Below are positions 1 to 6,278 of a DNA stretch of 11,931 nucleotides, piece by piece; position 1 is the first letter of the stretch; each line of letters begins with the position of its first letter. Under the pieces are notes generated by a model that did no database searches, was not told the DNA's origin, and saw only the letters and a program-made list of their open reading frames with translations. Both the position numbers and the translations under genes were made by a program. Origin of the DNA: Actinomycetales bacterium (GTDB taxonomy: Bacteria; Actinomycetota; Actinomycetes; Actinomycetales; Actinomycetaceae); assembly GCA_012513625.1 (NCBI GenBank), contig JAAZBW010000339.1:1-11931 (forward strand). Direction: 5' to 3'.

Positions 1-231
1 CCGTACCGCTTCGGCTGCCTCTTCTACTCCGAGTCCCGGACGGCGACGCCCGACGCGGCGCCGCGTGATGTGCGCCGACACCGTGGCGCGATGCACGCCG
101 TACCTGTCTGCCAGCTCGTTGACCGTCGTACCGTCGAGGTAGTCGTCAACGAGGCGGTCGACCTCAGCGGCGGTGAGAAAGGTTTGAAGATGTTCAATCC
201 TCCGCACCACGGTGCCCCGAGAGTCCTCCAT
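1..231 (-). CDS. Helix-turn-helix DNA-binding protein, partial (C-terminus beyond window start)
   Basis: The minus-strand frame is open from 231 to the window edge; the ATG at 231-229 begins MEDSRGTVVRR. About 25 residues in is a resolvase/Hin-type helix-turn-helix: LTAAEVDRLVDDYLDGTTVN, then ELADRYGVHRATVSAHITRR, the usual pattern of a long first helix, a G-T turn and an R-x-TVSAH recognition helix. A basic stretch (RRRVGRR) and the start of a possible second helical repeat (PGLGVEEAAEAVR) follow before the sequence ends. Small proteins of this type often sit directly downstream of serine recombinases in actinobacteria, as here. The reading frame is also open upstream into the recombinase remnant, so the protein could instead be the tail of one fused frame. 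I prefer a separate start at 231 because the residues just upstream look unstructured. The DNA-binding role is inferred from the fold only. Confidence 0.6.
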   Translation of the reverse strand, partial: MEDSRGTVVRRIEHLQTFLTAAEVDRLVDDYLDGTTVNELADRYGVHRATVSAHITRRRVGRRRPGLGVEEAAEAVR

Positions 232-558
232 CGGGGCGGTCTCAGGACGCTGAGACACCCGGTAGACGCCCCGCTTCCAGCGTGTGACCAGGGTCTTTAG
301 GCGCGGGGTGAGGTTGGAGAACGTACTACGCAGGGACCCCAAACGGGTCAGGTTTGAACTCGCGACTAAGGGTCCGCCCTTGGTCGCGGGGTCAGCCTGG
401 CCCATCTTCTTTGCTTCGGCGGCCCAGCTCAGCGCGTCGGCGTGCAGGCCGGGGATGTTCAGTCCGTCGTACGGGTTGCGGTAGCCGACGCGCACGTCGT
501 TGTCCTCGTCGATGTAGATCGTCTTGAACAGTGCCTGAGATGCCGCGTGACAGGGCAT
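232..558 (-). pseudogene. Serine recombinase, 5'-truncated C-terminal remnant
   Basis: The minus-strand frame from about 558 contains QALFKTIYIDEDNDVRVGY, then RNPYDGLN. This matches the end of the recombinase (zinc ribbon / coiled-coil) part of large serine recombinases, whose C-termini commonly read LF-x-x-I-x-ID-E-D followed by a hydrophobic-PF/PY motif. The recognisable homology starts abruptly near 545. The catalytic serine domain and the recombinase domain, which should lie at higher coordinates on this strand, are absent, and a different gene on the plus strand (from 570) occupies that place. The frame closes upstream at a TGA (600-598). The only ATG just upstream of the homology is at 558-556, without a ribosome binding site. 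No stop separates this remnant from the downstream helix-turn-helix protein. It cannot catalyse recombination and marks the edge of a decayed integrated element. Confidence 0.6.
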
Positions 559-563
559 AGGCT
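535..563 (+). promoter_or_regulatory. Candidate promoter of the 217-aa gene, leaderless layout
   Basis: CTGAGA (535-540, four of six matches to the -35 consensus) and TAGGCT (558-563) are separated by 17 bases. Only six bases separate the -10 box from the ATG at 570, so transcription would begin at or next to the start codon. No Shine-Dalgarno sequence is visible. The promoter lies inside the recombinase remnant. Inferred from spacing and sequence only. Confidence 0.45.
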
Positions 564-569
564 CGTGAC

Positions 570-1223
570 ATGACGAAGGATGGCCGCCCCTCTCGCATCA
601 AGGACATCCGGCTCTTTGGATCCGGATTCGAAGGCTGGGAAGGCGCGAGGGAGGCCGAGGCATTCGCGCGTCGCCTGTGCTGGTGGCTGAACAGTGAGGG
701 GTTCGGGATCGGTCACGATCCGGCCTTGTACGTTGACTTCAACCCTGAACTCCCCGCTGGTGAGATCGTGGCGCAGCCGCCGAAGTTCACCCCCGATAAC
801 TGGTGGTTCCGGGAAGTCGCGATTGGCGTACCCGACGGCTTCCCAGGCGCGGACGCCGCGAGCCGCGTTCCGCAGGGCGTGGCCGCCTGCCTGAAAGCGT
901 TGAAGCCCGAAGACGCCGAGCTCATCGACGAAGCGGCGCGGATCGTGAGCGAGCACGGCGATGCGTGCCGGTTCCTGTTGAAGGTCAAGGAGACCGCGAA
1001 GGAACTCACCGAGGTGTCCACGACGATCGGCGTCTGGCCCGGGCCGTCGCTACTGTTTGCGGGGCTGACTGACAAGACAACGGGGGCGTACCGGGAGGCG
1101 CCGCCCGCGGAGTTGGGGTTCTACGACGACGGAGTGGCGTTGGCGGGCAAGGTCAAGATCGTCCGTCGCGGCGTCGAGCTGGAATCTCGGACCTCGGTTC
1201 CGGCACGCATGGTCGCGGAGTAG
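570..1223 (+). CDS. Hypothetical protein, 217 aa, accessory region
   Basis: I do not recognise this family. The protein begins MTKDGRPSRIKDIRLFG and has no evident signal peptide or membrane segment. Residues 20-80 are rich in aromatic residues and acids, with an RLCWWLNSEGFGIGH stretch and a YVDFNPEL stretch. Residues 120-160 look helical (LIDEAARIVSEHGDACRFLL, then KVKETAKELTEV). The C-terminal third carries Gly/Pro turns (IGVWPGPSLLFAGL) and a short beta-like end. Codons favour G or C at third positions and the frame is long, which supports a real gene. The start at 570 has no clear ribosome binding site but sits six bases behind a TAGGCT box, suggesting leaderless translation. It runs head-to-head with the recombinase remnant and may be cargo of, or an insertion into, the decayed element. 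No function can be assigned. Confidence 0.65.
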   Translation: MTKDGRPSRIKDIRLFGSGFEGWEGAREAEAFARRLCWWLNSEGFGIGHDPALYVDFNPELPAGEIVAQPPKFTPDNWWFREVAIGVPDGFPGADAASRVPQGVAACLKALKPEDAELIDEAARIVSEHGDACRFLLKVKETAKELTEVSTTIGVWPGPSLLFAGLTDKTTGAYREAPPAELGFYDDGVALAGKVKIVRRGVELESRTSVPARMVAE

Positions 1224-1386
1224 CACGGAGGGGGCCTGTCCTGGCAGCTCGCGGATTTCGTAGAGGCCGAACGCCCGGTCACCTCGGCTCTGCTGCGCTT
1301 CAGGTAACGGGTGTCGTGGCAACGCCACCTCCACCGGTTCGATACGGGAATCGCGTTTGCGCGTTGCCCAGTTTCCGGATCCTGCT

Positions 1387-1400
1387 GCATGTCGACATGC
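1387..1400. repeat. Perfect 14-base palindrome
   Basis: GCATGTCGACATGC is its own reverse complement. It shares the CATGTCG core with the palindrome at 1807-1818, upstream of the transporter gene. It could be a protein-binding site or chance. Confidence 0.3.
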
Positions 1401-1803
1401 CCATGGCCGATCTAGACATGAGATCAGTGATTTCCGAGCGGATCGACCTGTTCCTGGACGTTCTCGACCTTCCAGTCCAGACTGGGCTGCTGCGGTGATT
1501 TCGGACAGCGGTGTAGATGGTTTTCGAACAGCGCTCGATGCCCGCGACGGCCAGATCGGCGTGGAGGGCGCCGGCGCTGGGTCCGTCTACGCCTTCCGGC
1601 ACCGCCCCCTCGATGAGGCGGGCCCGTTCACGCACCTGAGCCCGCCACCGCTCTGCGACCCCACCGCCGTGCCCGCCATGCCCGGAGAACCTCATCACCG
1701 CAGGTCACAGGGTGGCATGCCAAGACGCCGCAAGACGGCTCCCCGGTGAATCCCGAAGGCGGGAGCAATGTAACGAGGGTCACATTCCATCGTTCCGAAC
1801 CTC

Positions 1804-1833
1804 TTCCCGACATGTCGGCTCGACCGGTATGGT
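1804..1833 (+). promoter_or_regulatory. Candidate promoter and operator of the DMT transporter gene
   Basis: TATGGT (1828-1833) lies six bases before the ATG at 1840, with a weak -35 (TTCCCG, 1804-1809) 18 bases upstream. No Shine-Dalgarno is visible, so a leaderless message is likely. A perfect 12-base palindrome, CCGACATGTCGG (1807-1818), overlaps the -35 and spacer, the position expected for a repressor operator. The promoter call is moderate; the operator role is inference. Confidence 0.4.
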
Positions 1834-1839
1834 GCCACC

Positions 1840-3213
1840 ATGAACAAGCTAGGCACGACGACGGGCTCTCGGATCCCGTCGCCGATCAAGAACGTGAGCC
1901 ACGGCAAAGCCGTAGCAGTTCTACTGATTGGCACACTGTTCCTCTCCGGCACCCCACTGTGGGTTAAAGCCGCCAACATGGACCCAGCGACTCAGGCTTT
2001 CTTGCGCGTTTTTCTGGGCTTCATAATCCTCCTCCCCTTCGGTCTGAACGAGATTCGCAAGAAGCAAGCGCTCCCGCGCAAGGGCATTTTGCTCGCCGCG
2101 GCCTCCGGTTTGTTCCTTGGTATTGACTTCGTCGCCTGGAACTACTCGATCTTCCTGATCGGTTCCGGCGTGGCAGCAATTCTGCTGAACCTTCAGGTCG
2201 TGATCGTGCCCATGCTTTCGGCGGTCGTCGACAAATTCAAGCTGCCGAAGTCCTTCGTGATCATCCTGCCGGTCATGATCGTCGGTGTTCTCTTCACTGG
2301 TGGTGTTTTCGAGCCGTCCGGCGGGGCCGTTGGTCCAGACACGATCTCAGGCATCAAGACCTCGGTGATTGGTACTGCCGCCGGTCTGGCCTCAGGCATT
2401 TGCTACTCCTTCTACCTGTACCTGTCCCGCAAGGCATCGACCACCGCTCCTCGCAAGGACCTCTACATCCAGCCGATGATGTACACCATGCTGGCACAGT
2501 GTGTGGCCGCGGTTACCTGGATGTTCACCGGCGGCAACGGTTTCAACATCACCCAGGGTGTTCTCACCAAGGATCCGATTTCTGGCGAGATGGTACTTCC
2601 GACAAGCCTGGGCGCCAACCCATCGCTACAGGAAGCAACTCTGGCCGGAGATCCGGTCAACGCGGGCAACTGGATTGCCCTCATCATGCTGATCGTCCTC
2701 GGCCAGGCTGCTGCTTGGACCATGGTTCAGTACGGCTCCGTTTGGCTGGATCCAACTCTCTCGGCGGGCGTCCTGCTCCTTTCCCCTGTTACCTCGGTTA
2801 TCATTGCTGGCCCGCTGTTCGCAGAATGGCCGTCGGCCCTGCAGTGGCTCGGTATTCTCCTGATTCTTTCCTGTGTCGCCTGGCAGAACGGATTGATACA
2901 AGCCGCGGTCAGACCGTTGACGGGTCAGAAGAAGAAACCGGATATTTCGGCGGGCCCGGTTGTTTCCTTGGGCGCGCCCAGGTCAATGAACCGAGGAGTT
3001 TTCATTCTCCTTGGCGTCATCGGCACCCTCCTCGGTATCGCAGCCGCTGCAGACAACCTGGTGGCCGACCAGGTCGGCTGGAACACGGTGTTCACGATCG
3101 CACAGACGATCGTTGTGGCAGCACTGACCGTCATCGTTACGCAGGACGGTCAGTCACGGGACGGACAGGAAGTCGCCCCGCAGGGTGACAACGAGACGAA
3201 AGCCGCCGAGTAG
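1840..3213 (+). CDS. DMT superfamily (EamA) transporter with extended C-terminus
   Basis: A multi-pass inner-membrane protein of 457 aa with the drug/metabolite transporter pattern. Hydrophobic helices start near residue 27 (AVAVLLIGTLFLSGTPLWV) and repeat through about residue 360. The first EamA half includes the family-like TQAFLRVFLGFIILLPF and DFVAWNYSIFLIGSGVAAIL. The second half ends with VLLLSPVTSVIIAGPLFAEW, typical of the penultimate EamA helices. Family members are usually about 300 aa with ten helices. This one has a long outside loop (about 240-285) and, after residue 385, two more hydrophobic segments and a polar acidic tail (DGQEVAPQGDNETKAAE). The exported substrate cannot be told. 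Codons use A and T at third positions more often than the genes from 3858 onward, which suggests transfer from a less GC-rich genome. The gene stands alone, with its own promoter and a strong terminator. Confidence 0.85.
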   Translation: MNKLGTTTGSRIPSPIKNVSHGKAVAVLLIGTLFLSGTPLWVKAANMDPATQAFLRVFLGFIILLPFGLNEIRKKQALPRKGILLAAASGLFLGIDFVAWNYSIFLIGSGVAAILLNLQVVIVPMLSAVVDKFKLPKSFVIILPVMIVGVLFTGGVFEPSGGAVGPDTISGIKTSVIGTAAGLASGICYSFYLYLSRKASTTAPRKDLYIQPMMYTMLAQCVAAVTWMFTGGNGFNITQGVLTKDPISGEMVLPTSLGANPSLQEATLAGDPVNAGNWIALIMLIVLGQAAAWTMVQYGSVWLDPTLSAGVLLLSPVTSVIIAGPLFAEWPSALQWLGILLILSCVAWQNGLIQAAVRPLTGQKKKPDISAGPVVSLGAPRSMNRGVFILLGVIGTLLGIAAAADNLVADQVGWNTVFTIAQTIVVAALTVIVTQDGQSRDGQEVAPQGDNETKAAE

Positions 3214-3235
3214 GTCAAGCTACTCCCGATCGGAT

Positions 3236-3282
3236 AATGGTCGTCGCAGGTCAACGTGACCTGCGACGACCATTGCCTTTTT
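3236..3282 (+). terminator. Strong intrinsic terminator after the DMT transporter
   Basis: An 18-base perfect inverted repeat (left arm 3236-3253, right arm 3257-3274) closes a three-base loop (ACG), followed by GCC and a five-base T run (3278-3282). It begins 23 bases after the transporter stop codon. Perfect pairing of this length is exceptional. Confidence 0.85.
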
Positions 3283-3317
3283 GGCGGGTCATGCAGTGTT
3301 GATTCCGGCCGGTTCGG

Positions 3318-3329
3318 TAGGATTCACGC
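3318..3329 (+). promoter_or_regulatory. Start region of the ABM gene: TAGGAT box overlapping an AGGA motif
   Basis: TAGGAT (3318-3323) is six bases before the ATG at 3330. It can be read as a -10 box of a leaderless transcript or, through its AGGA (3319-3322), as a Shine-Dalgarno seven bases from the start. No good -35 sits at the right distance (TTGATT at 3299 is only 13 bases away), so the choice is open. Confidence 0.3.
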
Positions 3330-3632
3330 ATGACCTTCGCAAATGTGGGGACGCTGGGAGTGAAGCCGGGTCACCGAGACGCCGTTGTCGCTATCCTCTC
3401 TCGCCCAAATCTGGGCACCGACCACATCGGTTGTTTGCTGTACGAGGTCGGCACAAACGAAGATCAGCCGGACACGGTATTCGTGATGGAACTGTGGGAG
3501 TCGGAAGAAGCGCACCAGGCGTCGTTGCAGCTCGAGAGTGTGCGTGCGGCGATCGCGGAGGCGAGACCCTTGCTCTCAGGGGAAATGAGCGGCAGCCGGT
3601 TTACTGTTGTCGGCTCACCGCTCCGTACCTGA
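3330..3632 (+). CDS. ABM-domain protein, putative quinol monooxygenase-like
   Basis: A 100-aa single-domain protein of the antibiotic biosynthesis monooxygenase / YgiN-like fold. The opening strand FANVGTLGVKPGHRDAVVAI is the usual ABM start, in which a G-H-R-D-A turn leads into helix 1. The core CLLYEVG, then TVFVMELWESEEAHQASL matches the family's conserved C-x-x-Y...F...W-x-S-x-E-A motif, and the C-terminus contains a helix (VRAAIAEARPLL) and a final strand (GSRFTVVG). Full length for the family. These proteins are cytoplasmic dimers that act, where known, as cofactor-free oxygenases on quinols or aromatic polyketides, but many have no assigned substrate. Both flanks carry terminator-like hairpins, so it is probably monocistronic. 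Confidence 0.8.
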   Translation: MTFANVGTLGVKPGHRDAVVAILSRPNLGTDHIGCLLYEVGTNEDQPDTVFVMELWESEEAHQASLQLESVRAAIAEARPLLSGEMSGSRFTVVGSPLRT

Positions 3633-3730
3633 CCGACCCCCTCGTTCGCGCAGCGGTATCAACGCAGCGGGTTCCGCCGGTGGAGCTGGTGCGTGACCAG
3701 AAGGATGCGGCCCGTGATGCGCCGAGGTGG

Positions 3731-3763
3731 AAGCTCCGGAGCGGCTGTGGCCGTCCGGAGCTT
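3731..3763 (+). terminator. Probable terminator hairpin after the ABM gene
   Basis: AAGCTCCGGA (3731-3740) pairs perfectly with TCCGGAGCTT (3754-3763). Four more inner pairs (CGGC/GCCG) form around a TGTG loop, with one bulged G. The following bases (TCCTCAT) are only weakly T-rich. Confidence 0.5.
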
Positions 3764-3857
3764 TCCTCATATGGGTAGGCTTGAAGGTCCACCGCGTGCG
3801 CAACGGGTTACCCCGCGCGTGGGGGACGAATGATGGGTAGCCCGGAGAAGGACTGCC

Positions 3858-4961
3858 ATGCCGGAGACGCAACGCGCCGGATTCACGGACATCGTCGATC
3901 CCGTCACCATCGAAACACTCAAGGAGCTCGCAGCTCTCACACCGCCCGTGGTGTCCCTGCTCATGCCCACGAGCCGTGAGGTGCCGGACACTGATCACGA
4001 TTCGTTGCTGTTCAGGAGCCTCGCTGATGAGGCGGCTGGTCAGCTGCAGGAGCGGGGAGCCGATGCCGATGCGATCCTTGCGCCGGCGTACGAGCTGGTG
4101 GACCAGGTGATGTTCTGGCGGAACCAGGCAGAAGGCCTCGCCTTCTACGCCAACGCCGAGGGTTACCGGATCCTCCGGCTACCCCGCGCGGTGCCCCGTA
4201 TCTCGCAGGTGGGTGATGCGCCCCGCCTGCTGCCGCTCGTTCGCATTGCGGCGGGTGACGAGGCGTTCTACGTGCTCGCCCTCGCCCAGAACAGCGTGCG
4301 ACTCTTCGACGCCACTCGCGACTCGATCCACCAGCTGGAGCTCGGTTCGGCTCCGGCCTCGATGGAGGAGATGGAGCGGGCTGGCACGCGGGAGCCCCAC
4401 CTGCAGCACCAACATGCCCCGCGGGGTACGGCGCTCTTCCACGGCCACGGCGGGGCGGACACGGCCGGTCTCGCACTCGAGAAGTTCATTTCCGAGGTGG
4501 CGGCAGGGATCCGCGACCAGATCGGGGCGGACGCACCGCAGCCGCTGGTTCTCGCGGGTGTGGCCGAGCACCTGCCGGCTCTCCAGGCCACCCGGCAGTT
4601 GCGCACGCTTCTTCCCGAGTCTATGCAGGGGAACTCCGAACACCTCGGGCCCCGGGAGCTGCTCGAACGCGCCTGGCCAGTAGCACGCACCTACGTGGAG
4701 CAGCGGCGCGCCGAGTTCGCCGAGCGTTTCTCCGCCGGATTCGGCACGGGCCTGGCCGTGACGGACTCTGCGGTCCTCTCCCGCGCCGCAGCAGAGGCGA
4801 GGGTCGGCACGATCGTCGCGTCGCCGGAACCGGCACCGGACACCGGTCGCCCGAACGAGGACGACGACCGTACGGTTGCCGCCGCGCTCAGCACGGGCGC
4901 GGACATCGCGGTGAGCGAACTCCCGGATGGCGCCCCGCTCGGTGCCCTTCTCCGCTACTGA
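3858..4961 (+). CDS. baeRF family protein (bacterial archaeo-eukaryotic release factor-like)
   Basis: A 367-aa cytoplasmic protein whose layout matches the bacterial aeRF1-related families, probably family 3. It has an N-terminal domain with VVSLLMPTSRE (31-41), a middle segment (AEGLAFYANAEGYRILRLPR, then YVLALAQNSVRLF), a His-rich linker (H181, H184, H186) leading to FHGHGGAD (194-201), and a C-terminal domain with PLVLAGVAEHLPAL (229-242), SMQGNSEHLGPRELLERAW (255-273) and a final GADIAVSELPDGAPLGALLR. The family descends from the Pelota/eRF1 fold and is proposed, mainly from comparative genomics, to act at ribosomes under stress; no direct function is known to me. The start has a good ribosome binding site (GGAGAAGGA, 3845-3853). 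The gene converges on the P450 gene; nothing else appears cotranscribed. Confidence 0.75.
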   Translation: MPETQRAGFTDIVDPVTIETLKELAALTPPVVSLLMPTSREVPDTDHDSLLFRSLADEAAGQLQERGADADAILAPAYELVDQVMFWRNQAEGLAFYANAEGYRILRLPRAVPRISQVGDAPRLLPLVRIAAGDEAFYVLALAQNSVRLFDATRDSIHQLELGSAPASMEEMERAGTREPHLQHQHAPRGTALFHGHGGADTAGLALEKFISEVAAGIRDQIGADAPQPLVLAGVAEHLPALQATRQLRTLLPESMQGNSEHLGPRELLERAWPVARTYVEQRRAEFAERFSAGFGTGLAVTDSAVLSRAAAEARVGTIVASPEPAPDTGRPNEDDDRTVAAALSTGADIAVSELPDGAPLGALLRY

Positions 4962-4963
4962 GT

Positions 4964-4985
4964 CCCGCACCCCGGGGTCTGCGGG
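4964..4985. terminator. Weak hairpin between convergent baeRF and P450 genes
   Basis: CCCGCA (4964-4969) pairs with TGCGGG (4980-4985) around a CCCCGGGG core that can also pair with itself. It lies in the 39-base gap between two convergent stop codons. There is no T run on either strand, so termination here is uncertain. Confidence 0.3.
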
Positions 4986-5000
4986 CGGCTCCCGCCCCGG

Positions 5001-6278
5001 CTACCGCCGGCTGACGTCCGAGAGGACTACGCCGCCCCGCGGCATGGTCGGCATGCGGCCCATCCGGTAGGTGAGGTCCTGCCGGGGGAGCGTGGCCCTC
5101 AGCCCTGCGAGCACGCCCGCGGTGAGGGCGAGCAGTCCGGCCGTGATCTTCTCCCCAGGGCAGCGGTGTCCCGTCTCCGCCGTGCCGCCGCCCTGCGGGA
5201 TGAAGTACCCCGCGAACATCTCGCCCGTTCCGAGGAACCGGGTGGGGTCGAACGCGTCCGGCTGGTCCCAGTGCCGCTCGTCGTGGGTGGTGCCGTAGAC
5301 GTCGATGAGGATGCGTTCGCCCTCCGCCACCTGGGCGCCCTCGTGCTTGAGGTCCCGGCGGGCAACGCCCGGAAGTAGCGGGACGAACGGGTAGTAGCGC
5401 CGCACCTCGTCGGCCACCGCGAACGCCACCTCGCCGTCGATCGGTGTGCCCCGTTCAGCCACCTCCTCGGCCACCCGGGTCCGCCACTCGGGATGGCGGT
5501 GGAAGGCCAGCGCGAGGAACGCCGCGTAGCGCGCAACGGCGATGGTTGGCCGGATGACGTTCTGCAGCTCTACGGCCGCCGTGTGGTCGTCGAGCGCGCT
5601 GCCGTCCGCGTCGCGGTGCTGCAGCACGAGATCGAAGGCGCTGCTCGGGCGCGGTTCGATCTCCCCCGCCCGCGCCCGCCGGATCACGTCCGTGAACCAG
5701 GCGTCGCACGTCTTCCGCTTCCACTTGCTGCGCAGGAATGCGGGCCCCACCACACCAAAGCCGTCCACAATGGCGGCCTCGTCGTGCGCGATCCGCGTGG
5801 CGGTCTCGTGATCCGTCTCCACGCCTGCCCACCGGAGGATGGAGCGGCCGTACACCTCCACGGCCGCGTCATAGACGGAGCCTGTTCTGCCGGGGAGCCA
5901 CACCTCATCGAGGTGACTGTTCCACTCCGCCTCGGCGTCCCGCAGGAGGGCGGCCACGGCGGCGTCGTCCATCGCCGCACGGATGAAGAGGGCCTTACGG
6001 GCGCGGTGCTCCTCGTCGTCGAGGCCGTGGACGGAGCCACTCCCGAACAGTCCGCCGCTGATGAGGGGCGGCAGGGCGCCCTCGCGCTTGACGGCGCTCG
6101 TGTCGTAGAAGAGGCGAACTCCCGCCTCACCGCGCACCAGCAGTGCGGGGGTCCCCAGGAGGCGCAGGCGAACGCGCGCAGGGGCGCCGGGATCGCCGGA
6201 TTCGGCGCGTTGCCAGTCCATGAAGTGGTAGCCACGCCGCAGCAGCTCCAGCGTGGTGTCTTTCAGGGGGTTTCTCAT
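5001..6278 (-). CDS. CYP152 family cytochrome P450 peroxygenase (fatty acid hydroxylase/decarboxylase type)
   Basis: A 425-aa soluble P450 of the H2O2-driven CYP152 family (BS-beta, SP-alpha, OleT). The family's diagnostic Arg-Pro pair that binds the fatty-acid carboxylate is Arg243-Pro244 in LQNVIRPTIAVARYAAFLA. ExxR is E291-R294, and the heme loop is FIPQGGGTAETGHRCPGE with Cys373 as ligand. There is no acid-alcohol pair for O2 activation, as expected. Position 84 is His in FGSGSVHGLDDEEH, aligned by eye with His85 of the alkene-forming OleT; the hydroxylases BS-beta and SP-alpha have Gln. The ATG at 6278-6276 is chosen because it has GAGGAG five bases upstream and overlaps the previous stop as ATGA; longer readings only extend over the upstream gene. 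It is translationally coupled to the mini-ATPase gene. Whether the product is an alkene or a hydroxy acid cannot be settled from sequence. Confidence 0.9.
   Translation of the reverse strand: MRNPLKDTTLELLRRGYHFMDWQRAESGDPGAPARVRLRLLGTPALLVRGEAGVRLFYDTSAVKREGALPPLISGGLFGSGSVHGLDDEEHRARKALFIRAAMDDAAVAALLRDAEAEWNSHLDEVWLPGRTGSVYDAAVEVYGRSILRWAGVETDHETATRIAHDEAAIVDGFGVVGPAFLRSKWKRKTCDAWFTDVIRRARAGEIEPRPSSAFDLVLQHRDADGSALDDHTAAVELQNVIRPTIAVARYAAFLALAFHRHPEWRTRVAEEVAERGTPIDGEVAFAVADEVRRYYPFVPLLPGVARRDLKHEGAQVAEGERILIDVYGTTHDERHWDQPDAFDPTRFLGTGEMFAGYFIPQGGGTAETGHRCPGEKITAGLLALTAGVLAGLRATLPRQDLTYRMGRMPTMPRGGVVLSDVSRR

Larger units (their letters stand above)
1224..1839. other. Gene-poor stretch, possible degraded DNA
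   Basis: No convincing gene in about 615 bases. Several overlapping open frames exist on both strands, the longest a minus-strand frame 1698-1300 (132 codons). Its upstream half has G/C-rich third positions, but past about 1500 that bias moves to another frame (LDWKVENVQEQVDPLGNH, then a stop). This is what a frameshifted, decayed gene would look like, although chance frames are common in GC-rich DNA. None of the translations is a family I recognise. A perfect 14-base palindrome lies at 1387-1400. The promoter of the following transporter gene sits at the right end. Confidence 0.4.

Noticed and set aside
340..370. tRNA T-arm-like GTTCAAACC on the minus strand (translated ASSNLTR) in the recombinase remnant, a possible attachment site in a tRNA 3' end
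   Set aside because: The flanking bases do not form a T stem and no acceptor, D or anticodon arm could be found around it.
459..956. 165-codon minus-strand frame antisense to the 217-aa gene
   Set aside because: Shadow of the plus-strand gene, low-complexity Arg/Thr-rich end, no motif or ribosome binding site.
1300..1698. 132-codon minus-strand open frame
   Set aside because: No ribosome binding site, no recognisable family, and third-position bias switches frame midway; kept only as a possible decayed region.
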